Below are positions 50,853-58,735 of a stretch of 64,000 nt of DNA, one piece after another. The DNA is from Bartonella taylorii 8TBB (GTDB lineage Bacteria; Pseudomonadota; Alphaproteobacteria; Rhizobiales; Rhizobiaceae). Every line of letters starts with the position of its first letter. Within the stretch, counting starts at the first letter, position 1. The notes under the pieces were generated by a model. That model had not been told where the DNA came from and made no database searches. It saw only the letters and a program-made list of their open reading frames with translations. The stretch lies in contig NZ_CADEAG010000001.1 of the NCBI RefSeq assembly GCF_902825155.1, forward strand, positions 434,001 to 498,000. Reading direction: 5' to 3'. The position numbers and the translations under genes are program-made.

Positions 50853-52165
50853 ACGTTGATGTCATAATAAAATGTAACAATATACAAAAAACTGAAAAGG
50901 CAAATTTGAGGCAATTATTTTCCTCAAATAACCAAAAGATTAGTGCTCTGTTTGGTATACACTGAGAATATTGACGTGATGATAGAATTTATCGATAAAT
51001 TTGTATGTGATAGTCATGAGAAAAGTTTTTTCTTTATGCACGAAAAAGCGTTAAATAATTTATTTTCGGGGAATTTGAGAGAAATTTGATGGAAGCATTT
51101 GCGCGATCGTTTTGGTAAAGATAAGCCAATTTGTTGGTGTCAATGGTTTTCATAATGTTTTTTAAACGGTTATGCATATTGATTAGGCTCTCTGTTTAGA
51201 AGAAAATAAGTATGTAAGAGAGATTATAAAAACATTGACCAAAGCTGTTTTGCAAATGATATGCGTTTAGGGAGCAATAAATCTAGAGTAAAATGACATT
51301 GCAAAGGATTTGGTTTGAGGCAATCGAAATGTCGGATGTGCAATCAGTAATATCAAGAGTATTTTTGAGTTATCTATTATGGAGCATTGTGAACATAAAC
51401 TCTATCAGTATTTAAAGGAAAAACATTTTTCATTTTGTAACTTTATTGATTTTATTTACCAGAGTATCTAGAAATTAAGGGTATGTGTGGCGTTTGGTTT
51501 GATTTTAGCTGTTTAGCATATGGTTTTTAGGTAGAGACACTTGGGTATGCAGCCAAAGAATATTTTGTGATTGCTATATTTACTTGAGAAAGAGAAAACC
51601 TACAATATCGTTAAGGTTATACCTTTAAGGTTTGATGTTATGAGACATTTAGCTACGTGGAGTTTTAAGAAGGTAGGCTACATGTAGAAATTTGTAATCC
51701 TGTAATAGATCAGAAAGAGGAAAAGGTGGGTTGCTCAGTTTAGGGGGATCAGTTAAAATGTCAGCTGAAGCTAGGGGTAATTGGGGAGGTGCTTTCTTGT
51801 ATGAGGAATAATGACAGGTTATATCAGATAACTTGAAATGATGGGAGCATTTTAAAAATAGCTTTTCAGTTAATTGGGTATGTAAAAAACAGAGTATTTT
51901 TCTTTGTGCAGTAAAGAGTGGGAATCAGATTGGCCTATAATGGTTTTAGGTTACTCGGGGGGCAGCGGTATCCAATTTTTTGATAGTTCATGTTGAGGTG
52001 TTTAAACGCCTTACTTAGATATTCCGTGCAAAAAAAGGAAAAGCATAGTGTTATTTATAGTTTGTATTTTGGGGAACGCTGCTTTGAAATGAAATTTATC
52101 AGACATGTTCATACTCAAATGTGAAGCAGTTTAAATTCATTATGAGATGTGAGGAAGTAGAAGCG
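50853..52165. other. 1.3-kb region without recognisable genes
   Basis: No open frame of useful length on either strand. One 17-codon frame at 51758-51811 (starting MSAEARGNWGG) has a strong AGGGGGA ahead of it but may be chance. The region presumably holds the promoter of the EIIA-HPr-EI gene. It may be an eroded gene block, since obgE often sits here in relatives, but I found no identifiable remnant. Confidence 0.45.
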
Positions 52166-54670
52166 ATGAATACAGATTTTAATGAAAGTGAAATCTTGTC
52201 TATAAGGTCTGTACAACTTGCAGCTGCTTTTGATCATAAAAATGATGCGATTCATGCTGCTGCTGAATTGCTTGTGCAAGTTGGTGCAGTTGATAAATCC
52301 TATCTGGCAAGCATGCTTAAACGTGAGGCAATAACGAATACTTGGCTTGGGAATGGTATAGCAATTCCCCATGGAATGGTTGAGAGTCGTAATTTAATTA
52401 TCAGAGATGCTGTTGCTGTTATACAGATTCCTGCTGGTGTTGAGTGGAGGGAAGGAAATAAAGCGCGTTTAGTTATTGCCATTGCAGCTTGTCCAGATCG
52501 CTATAGAGAGATTTGTAAACAATTGGCGTGTCTTTTGTTTGATAGAGAACGGCTTGAAGCACTTTTGACGACCGCCGATAAACAACAGATTGTTACAACT
52601 CTTTTTGGTCAGGATATGAAAATGGGGAAGACTTTTATAGGTGATCTTTCAGTGTGTCAGGAATGGACTTTAGATTATCCAAGTGGTCTTCATGCACGAC
52701 CAGCTTCTCTTTGGGTTGACTTTGCAAAAAAAGCTCAGAGCTCTATCAGGGTTCGGCATGGTCAGTATGCCGTTGAAATGAAAAATTTGGTTGGTTTATT
52801 GCAATTAGGAGCAAAAAACGGTGATGTTCTCATTTTTTCGACAGATGCTGCAGAAGGTGCGCGACTTCTTAAGGATGCGATTTCTGTTGTGAAGAAAGTA
52901 AGTGTAAGTGAAAAGTGTGTGATGAGAAGAATAGAATCTCAAACAAAGACTTTTCATGGTTGGTATCCGCGTTACAGACAAAAAAGTATTTCTGGTGTTG
53001 GAGCAAGTTCAGGGCTGGCTCTTGGCAAGATTTTTGTTTTAAAGCAAAATAATATTTCCATAATAGACCAGCCAACAGATTTTGCAGTTGGCGCGACATG
53101 TCTTGAAAGCGCTCTTACAAAGACAAAACAGAAAATGGCATTAGTTATTGCTGATATCACAGCGCGTATGGGGGCGGATTCTGCTGCGATTTTTTCTGCG
53201 CAAATGGTTTTGCTTGAAGATGAAGATCTGATAGCTCAAGTTTTTCGTTTTATGGCAGAAGGTCATGGTGTTGCTTGGTCTTGGGATAGGGCAGTTCGGC
53301 AATTTGCAGATATGTTTTCTAAGGTAGATAATCCTTTATTAGCGGCGCGTGCTGTCAATTTAATTGATGTTGGTCGTCGTGTCCTAGGCGAAATCAATCC
53401 ATCGTATAGATCATTCTTTTTAAATGATATTCCGCATGGTATTATTCTTGTTACAGATGATCTATCTCCTTCTGATGTAGCTCAGCTTGATTGTACAAAA
53501 GTGCACGGATTAGCAACGGCATGGGGAGGGCCTCTGTCTCATACAGCTATTCTGGCCCGTACCCTTGGTATTCCAATGGTTGTTGCTACGGGTGTGGATG
53601 TTTTAGCAGTTGAGTGTGATGTTCAAGCTATTATTGATGGCGATAATGGGTACATTTATCTTGATCCTGCTTCTGAAGATATTGAAAATGCCCAAAGGCA
53701 GATAAGTATGGTTGCGCAAAAGCGTAACAGTGAGATACGTATGTGTAGATTACCAGTGCAAACGACAGATGGCCAAAGGATCCGTATCATGGCTAATGTT
53801 AACTACACAAATCAGGTTCCTGTTGCACTAAATTTAGGGGCTGAAGGTATTGGACTCATGCGTACAGAGTTTTTGTTTTTAGATGGTCCACATATTCCAG
53901 ATGAAGAAGCACAATTTGATGTGTACTGCGCGATGATTGCAGCAGTAGGGGGTAAGCCATTAATTATTCGTGCACTTGATATTGGTGGGGATAAACAGGT
54001 TACGCATTTACGGTTATCTAAAGAGGACAATCCTTTTTTAGGCGTTCGAGGAACACGGCTTTTGTTACGTCGACGTGATCTTTTAATTCCTCAGTTGCGT
54101 GCTTTGTATCGAGCAGCAAAAGAGGGTGGAGATTTATGGATTTTGTTTCCAATGATTATGTCTGTTTCAGAGATTTTTGCTGTAAAAAAGATCGCAGAAG
54201 AAATTCGCAACGATATTGATGCGCCAAAATTAAAGCTGGGTATTATGATTGAAGTCCCAGCAGCAGCTATTATGGCAGATGTTTTGAGTGCTTATGTTGA
54301 TTTTTTCTCGATTGGAACCAACGACTTAACACAGTACACAATGGCTGTTGATAGACAAAATCCTTATCTTGTGTCTGAAGCCGATAGCCTTGATCCCGCG
54401 GTTTTGCGTATGATTTATCAGACTATTCAAGGTGCAGAAAAACATAAGTGTTGGGTTAGTGTGTGTGGCGGTATGGCTGGAGATCCTTTTGCAGCAATGA
54501 TTTTGACTGGATTGGGGATTAACGAACTTTCCATGATATCTTGTGACATTTCTTCGGTAAAAGCGTGTTTGCAGGCGCATAGTTTTGAAGACATGAAAAT
54601 TTTAGCAAAAAAAGCATTACAATGTGAAACTGCGCGAGCTGTACGCGCTCTTAGCGATGATATAAAGTGA
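52166..54670 (+). CDS. Fused PTS protein EIIA-HPr-EI (multiphosphoryl transfer protein)
   Basis: The protein should carry a phosphoryl group from PEP through enzyme I and HPr to an EIIA domain of the fructose/mannitol type. It has about 834 residues. EIIA (about 5-145) has the phosphorylated His in GIAIPHGMVE near residue 67. HPr (about 165-255) has SGLHARPASLWVDF with His near residue 178. Enzyme I (about 275-830) has the active His in GGPLSHTAILARTLGIPMV near residue 457 and PEP-binding LMRTEFLFLDGP and CGGMAGDP motifs. The ATG at 52166 follows GAGGAAG; upstream GTG and ATG starts are weaker. The layout matches FruB-type fusions, but no fruA or fruK is adjacent. Confidence 0.9.
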   Translation: MNTDFNESEILSIRSVQLAAAFDHKNDAIHAAAELLVQVGAVDKSYLASMLKREAITNTWLGNGIAIPHGMVESRNLIIRDAVAVIQIPAGVEWREGNKARLVIAIAACPDRYREICKQLACLLFDRERLEALLTTADKQQIVTTLFGQDMKMGKTFIGDLSVCQEWTLDYPSGLHARPASLWVDFAKKAQSSIRVRHGQYAVEMKNLVGLLQLGAKNGDVLIFSTDAAEGARLLKDAISVVKKVSVSEKCVMRRIESQTKTFHGWYPRYRQKSISGVGASSGLALGKIFVLKQNNISIIDQPTDFAVGATCLESALTKTKQKMALVIADITARMGADSAAIFSAQMVLLEDEDLIAQVFRFMAEGHGVAWSWDRAVRQFADMFSKVDNPLLAARAVNLIDVGRRVLGEINPSYRSFFLNDIPHGIILVTDDLSPSDVAQLDCTKVHGLATAWGGPLSHTAILARTLGIPMVVATGVDVLAVECDVQAIIDGDNGYIYLDPASEDIENAQRQISMVAQKRNSEIRMCRLPVQTTDGQRIRIMANVNYTNQVPVALNLGAEGIGLMRTEFLFLDGPHIPDEEAQFDVYCAMIAAVGGKPLIIRALDIGGDKQVTHLRLSKEDNPFLGVRGTRLLLRRRDLLIPQLRALYRAAKEGGDLWILFPMIMSVSEIFAVKKIAEEIRNDIDAPKLKLGIMIEVPAAAIMADVLSAYVDFFSIGTNDLTQYTMAVDRQNPYLVSEADSLDPAVLRMIYQTIQGAEKHKCWVSVCGGMAGDPFAAMILTGLGINELSMISCDISSVKACLQAHSFEDMKILAKKALQCETARAVRALSDDIK

Positions 54671-55119
54671 TATAGAGGCTTTAAGGGGGAAAGAGCTCGT
54701 TAGTCCTGTAATTTGGTAACACAATCACATTATAAATCATTTTTGTTGGAATAAGGTCTATTATCTCAGTAAAGCACGTTTTAATGTTGGTAAACAAGGT
54801 TTTAAGAGTTGCTTGTCCTATTTATTAGATATAATGAATAGTAATGGGTTAGTAGTGATGCTTAATTATCAATTTGAAGATGATGTTATTCATAAAATGT
54901 GAAGGTCTACAAATGGGCTAAGAGAATGGTTGTTTTTGTTGATTTAGTGATTGCATTTTGGATGCCTATCCACGGAAAAATCACTTCTTAAAAGGAGAGG
55001 AAGTGCTTGTTATTCAACGAGTATTACATCTTGTTTTAATAAATGAAGTTGTTTTTTAAATTTTGAATGTATAGTTTAGGCTTGCACGTTATTTCTTTCT
55101 GGGTATAGTGCGCAAATCT
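54671..55119. other. Gap between the PTS gene and tRNA-Ser(GGA)
   Basis: About 450 bp, no gene seen. A promoter for tRNA-Ser, TTGCAC-N16-TATAGT, lies at 55082-55109. Confidence 0.5.
55082..55109 (+). promoter_or_regulatory. Predicted promoter of tRNA-Ser(GGA)
   Basis: TTGCAC, a 16-bp spacer and TATAGT end 10 bp before the tRNA. Confidence 0.55.
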
Positions 55120-55209
55120 GGAGAGGTGGCCGAGTGGTTGAAGGCGCACGCCTGGAACGCGTGTATATGGGAAACCATATCGAGGGTTCGAATCCCTCTC
55201 TCTCCGCCA
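55120..55209 (+). tRNA. tRNA-Ser(GGA), left edge of the accessory region
   Basis: A 90-nt class II tRNA with encoded CCA. The acceptor is GGAGAGG, the anticodon arm CACGC-CTGGAAC-GCGTG gives anticodon GGA, and the T-loop is TTCGAATC. The accessory genes begin just after it, so it may have been an integration site. Confidence 0.96.
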
Positions 55210-55466
55210 GATTTTTTAAGGGTAACTTTTCTCATCGTCACCAAAAGTCATCATGTTGAGGAATCGCAGATGACAAAGCAATCCTGTAAATGGCTATATC
55301 GCCAGGCTCTTTCAGAGCTCGCGATGACGATTGAGAATCGTGCTTCGCTTTCTCGAATTGCGCCATTTTACCCTCTCCTTTTCCAATGCATGCGAACACT
55401 CCGATTGAGGGTACATATGTACTAAAACCATTGATTTACCTGAGTTTTTTGCGATAAGGCTTTTTT

Positions 55467-55847
55467 AACCCCTCATTTTTAGAGAACGAAAACCGGAGTA
55501 TTGCTTTTACGTTGGTGGAATAAACAAAGATTTATTGAGAAATAAAATTAACGATATACTACCAAATTATATGGTTCCTGCTTTTATAATTGCTATTGAT
55601 ATGTAGCCTTTAAACAAAAGTGGAAAAATAGATAAAGATCATTTGATCAGCACCTATAACGCAAAACCGTATTTTTGAAGAGCGAATTATTGCAATATGG
55701 TTTACGATATTGGAGAGTAACAATATCATCCGCGAGGATAAATTTTTTAGTATTGGCAGCGGATTTTTTTACAGCCCCATTATTAAAAGATCAATTAGGA
55801 ATGATGAGCAATTACAAGGAAAAAATGTTAAACAAATCAAAAATTGA
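55467..55847 (+). pseudogene. Remnant of a non-ribosomal peptide synthetase: end of adenylation domain plus carrier domain
   Basis: Not an open frame. From 55469 the frame reads an A-domain C-terminus: KPEYCFYVGG, then LPNYMVPAFIIAIDM, a TAG stop at 55604, then PLNKSGKIDKDHL. This matches the A10 region (LPxYMxP...PLxxxGKxDxxxL) of AMP-binding NRPS domains. After a T5 tract at 55672-55676 the frame shifts and reads EERIIAIWFTILESNNI, then REDKFFSIGSGFF, the outline of a peptidyl carrier domain (DxFFxxGGxS). The phosphopantetheine serine is missing and the frame stops at 55845-55847. Further stops precede the A-domain piece. Hence it is a dead 3' end of an NRPS gene, followed directly by the GNAT gene. 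Confidence 0.7.
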
Positions 55848-56634
55848 CTTATCGTTAGAGAATAACTTTTTTTCAAAGGTACGTTTTTTACCGAAATTAT
55901 GCCCTAAAATGAAGGTTGTTGATTTTCCAAATGGAGTATCTTCTGTTAATTCAACATTTGCTTCAGACACATTCAATATTGTCTCTGCTAAAAATTTACA
56001 AGAAACTATACCTGTAGACCAAGCAAAATCTATAATCGATTCCTTTAATGCACAAAAACTGCCTTTATCTTGGTGGGTTGGACCTCATTCGTCTAATTAC
56101 GAAGTTAATGAAGTTCTCTTATCTATTGGCTTAGAGCGTGTTGAAACAGAGGTAGGAATGGCAGCTTTAGCTCAAGATATAGACTCTCATGTTACTTCTA
56201 TGCTGGATGATTTCAAAATCAAGGAAGTTGAATCACTTCAAGATTTTATAGATTATGGAAATGTTATGGCATCAGTATTCGAGCCTTTTGATGAGGAGGC
56301 GATAATATTTTATGAAACAATAGGTGGCTGTTATAAAAAAGATCCTGATGTAGATATGTTCGTTGGTTATATAAATAACAATCCTGTAGCAATATGTTTT
56401 TGTATTAAAGCGGATGGAGTTGGTGGAGTGTATGATATTGTCACCAATCCAGATTTTCAGAAAAGAGGTGTCGGGACATTAATGACAAAAATGGCTATTG
56501 AGCATTTAAAAAGAAAGAAATGTCATGTTATTGGTATGCAAGCCTCTCACGAGGGAATTGGCATTTATAAAAAATTGGGTTTTATAAACTTTGGTGAATT
56601 CAAAGTTTATTCCAATAAACACATGGTAATTTAG
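55825..56634 (+). CDS. GNAT family N-acetyltransferase
   Basis: A protein of about 269 residues with a C-terminal GNAT domain (about residues 130-265). The acetyl-CoA loop is visible in VTNPDFQKRGVGTLMTKMAI (Q-x-x-G-x-G pattern, about residues 210-229), and YKKLGFINFGEF closes the domain. The first 130 residues form a second, weaker GNAT-like half with LSWWVGPHSSN. The frame is open from a TTG at 55675, but the upstream part overlaps the carrier-domain remnant; the ATG at 55825 has AAGGA 5 bases before it and overlaps the remnant's stop, so I place the start there. It sits between two NRPS fragments. It could tailor or detoxify a lost peptide product; the substrate is unknown. Confidence 0.8.
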   Translation: MLNKSKIDLSLENNFFSKVRFLPKLCPKMKVVDFPNGVSSVNSTFASDTFNIVSAKNLQETIPVDQAKSIIDSFNAQKLPLSWWVGPHSSNYEVNEVLLSIGLERVETEVGMAALAQDIDSHVTSMLDDFKIKEVESLQDFIDYGNVMASVFEPFDEEAIIFYETIGGCYKKDPDVDMFVGYINNNPVAICFCIKADGVGGVYDIVTNPDFQKRGVGTLMTKMAIEHLKRKKCHVIGMQASHEGIGIYKKLGFINFGEFKVYSNKHMVI

Positions 56635-56820
56635 CTATGAACTCTTTTTTGCTAATTTACAAGAGAATTTATTATGTTTAGCAGAACTCAAATATGGTCA
56701 ACCAATCTATAAAATCAAGGAATTTTGACCAATCTCCTTTAATACTGATATAGAAAAGCTAAAATCAGTTATTACAAATATAATTGTATCAAAAAAAGAT
56801 ATCTATCACAGATCCAATTT
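56633..56820 (+). pseudogene. Remnant of an NRPS condensation domain (N-terminal part)
   Basis: Starting over the GNAT stop, one frame reads SYELFFANLQENLLCLAELK, then YGQPIYKIKEF, a TGA at 56726-56728, then PISFNTDIEKLKSVITNIIV and SKKDIYH. This follows the start of NRPS condensation domains: Q-x-x-L-x-x-L-x-E-L, a YxI pair, a D-x-x-x-L-x-x-x-I helix and a (K/R)HxxL-like end. The HHxxxDG motif lies beyond the break, where the end of a reverse-strand gene cuts in. No start codon or ribosome-binding site is needed to explain it as a fragment. Confidence 0.6.
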
Positions 56821-57159
56821 GGACAAGCGAAATTTTTTATTTGATATGACTGACAATTTACAGTCTGTTGTTGGTCTTTCCTCCAGCATAAAAGAGCCAC
56901 TTCCTACAACACGGCATAGCGGTCCTGATTCTGAAGTAGTAACGGCTAGAGTTTCTTCTTTGCATGGGTAGAAACTGCGTAGACACCGTGTTAGATCTAT
57001 AAAATTTGCCTGATCTTTGACAGATATTTTTTGCCTTTTGGCACCATAAAAATAAGTAGATCTAACGGTGCCATATTGCGTTTGTGATCGGAGGTTGAAA
57101 ACTCTAAATTCTAATGAAACCACATAAAACGCTCGTGATAATGATAAATTAATATTCAC
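56806..57159 (-). CDS. Hypothetical protein, coupled to the MFS gene
   Basis: I do not recognise this 117-residue protein. It starts with a GTG at 57159 that overlaps the stop of the upstream MFS gene (GTGA), suggesting coupled translation. The chain is soluble, has four cysteines (including RSFYPCKEE and GPLCRVVGSGSFM) and no signal peptide or membrane span. Its 3' end lies against the condensation-domain remnant. It may be a real small protein of the same locus or a truncated piece of a larger one fused to a new stop by a deletion. Confidence is limited by the absence of any family match. Confidence 0.45.
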   Translation of the reverse strand: MNINLSLSRAFYVVSLEFRVFNLRSQTQYGTVRSTYFYGAKRQKISVKDQANFIDLTRCLRSFYPCKEETLAVTTSESGPLCRVVGSGSFMLEERPTTDCKLSVISNKKFRLSKLDL

Positions 57160-58310
57160 ACTGAGATCTTTTTTAGAGTTTCTTCTAAAAAGAACACTGC
57201 AAACAAGTAAATAAACAAATATATACCAAAAATGTAAATTAATGACAAAAAACCAAACATATTTACCATATACGCACTAAGGTAAAAAAATACCAATAGG
57301 CTCATCCTTCCAACAGTTGACAAGAAAGATTCGTATGTGGCCCTAAGATTATCGCTAATACTATCGTGCAGGACAACTTCTACACGAAGATATGTATACT
57401 TAATGAGATAAAAAATCATACAGACTAAAATAACAGCAATTTCTTTTTTGGGCTCAAAGAAAACAACTGTGAAAATTGTAGCCGCTGAAAGAACCAGCAG
57501 TAAAACAAAATTCATTCCTTCACTTAGTTTTGTAAAGAGAAAACTAGCCAGTAGCTGAGAGAGCAATATAAGAGAAAATGTCACACCAAGATAAAAATAA
57601 GTTACATTGATATCATAATCTTTAAATATCCACTGCCAATACTGCGAAAATATATTGGAAAAAATAAGGGAAAAATAAAAACATAGAGATATGTAAGGAA
57701 CTTTAACAAAAATAGATAACATTTCTCTTGCGTCAGAAATGAAAGAATTCGCTTTTATTGATTTTTTCTCTCCTTTTAGATCATCCAAAAAAAACAAACC
57801 AAAGATTGTTGTAATCATCATTAAAAATGCAGATATATACCATATATATTGGCTAGAATAATCGGCAAAATATGCGCCTATCAAACTAAATATAAACATG
57901 CCAATGTAATTATATTGAGAGCTGGAACCGAGCGCTTTTTTAGTAGATATAAATTTTGTTTTTGCATATTGAACAAGTAAAGCATTATAAGCACCAGCAA
58001 TCAATGTAAGCGATAATGCATTAAAAAGTTCTGCCAAAAGAAAACCATAAAAGCTTGTAGAAACTCCCATGAGAAAGAGCCATGTGGCTGCAAAAGCTGC
58101 TGCTAAAATTATAGATATTTTATAACTTTTTCTATCTGCAAAATATCCAAGAGGAATATCTGTAACCATCATAATAAAAGCTTGAAATGATTTAATTATA
58201 CCGATATCAATAAGAGTTAACCCTTTTTCAAGCATATAAAATACAATAAAGGCGCCTGTTAAAATCCTTATACCATTAAATAAAAATCCAAATGCTAATA
58301 TACTCTTCAT
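57156..58310 (-). CDS. MFS transporter
   Basis: A 384-residue major facilitator with about 12 hydrophobic segments. The cytoplasmic loop between spans 2 and 3 has the MFS motif A as GYFADRKSYK (about residues 55-64). The middle loop near residue 185 is Lys-rich (DDLKGEKKSIKAN). It is AT-rich in codon use compared with the core genes. It lies downstream of a ThiF-like remnant and is followed by the 117-residue gene. In microcin C-type loci an MFS exporter follows a ThiF-like adenylyltransferase, so export of a peptide product is one possible role; this is inference. The protein appears intact. Confidence 0.8.
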   Translation of the reverse strand: MKSILAFGFLFNGIRILTGAFIVFYMLEKGLTLIDIGIIKSFQAFIMMVTDIPLGYFADRKSYKISIILAAAFAATWLFLMGVSTSFYGFLLAELFNALSLTLIAGAYNALLVQYAKTKFISTKKALGSSSQYNYIGMFIFSLIGAYFADYSSQYIWYISAFLMMITTIFGLFFLDDLKGEKKSIKANSFISDAREMLSIFVKVPYISLCFYFSLIFSNIFSQYWQWIFKDYDINVTYFYLGVTFSLILLSQLLASFLFTKLSEGMNFVLLLVLSAATIFTVVFFEPKKEIAVILVCMIFYLIKYTYLRVEVVLHDSISDNLRATYESFLSTVGRMSLLVFFYLSAYMVNMFGFLSLIYIFGIYLFIYLFAVFFLEETLKKISV

Positions 58311-58351
58311 TTACGCACCAATAATACCAATAAAGTAATAAGTAAATTACT

Positions 58352-58528
58352 TTATATGAAGATATATAAATATGAAAAATTATATTTTATTACAAATATG
58401 ACACTAGCGGCTATACGGATCTCCAGTTCTATAATTTGACATTTGTCAAAATCCTTTAAATATTTTACTGCTTCAAGAGCAGCCAAAGAACCAGTAATCG
58501 TATTATATGGATCTATCAAAGTATTCAT
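58352..58528 (-). pseudogene. Possible remnant of a ThiF/E1-like adenylyltransferase (C-terminal end)
   Basis: A 58-codon frame on the reverse strand reads MNTLIDPYNTITGSLAALEA, then VKYLKDFDKCQIIELEI, and ends at a TAA 41 bp before the MFS gene. The GS-x-A-A-L-E-A-(V/I)-K-Y-L pattern is that of the last helix of ThiF/MoeB/E1-like proteins. The rest of the domain, including the ATP-binding loop and catalytic Cys, is absent. A strong AAAGGAGG lies upstream at 58572-58579 without a matching long frame; a TTG-started 11-codon frame (MSLFKILSKTI) ends in ATGA overlap with the remnant's ATG. The family call rests on one short motif. Confidence 0.45.
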
Positions 58529-58735
58529 ATAGTTTTGCTTAATATTTTAAATAAACTCAAACTTATTGATATCCTCCTTTGGTGATAGGTATTGATGACA
58601 AAAGATTGAACAGCGCTAAAATAAGGAATTTTGCTTTCTTAAATCGAATAAACTGAAAAACAAAATTGTAAAAAATATATGTTTTTAAATGCGTTACAAT
58701 ACATGCCAAATGACGTTTGTGCGAGGGGATAATTT

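Noticed and set aside
55108-55425. 105-codon forward frame covering tRNA-Ser(GGA)
   Set aside because: Its first third is the tRNA itself and the rest has no recognisable features.
55210-55440. Possible dispersed repeat after tRNA-Ser (ATGACAAAGCAATCC ... GCGATGACGATTGAG)
   Set aside because: It recalls short palindromic repeats of other bacteria, but I found no second copy in the window and cannot define ends.
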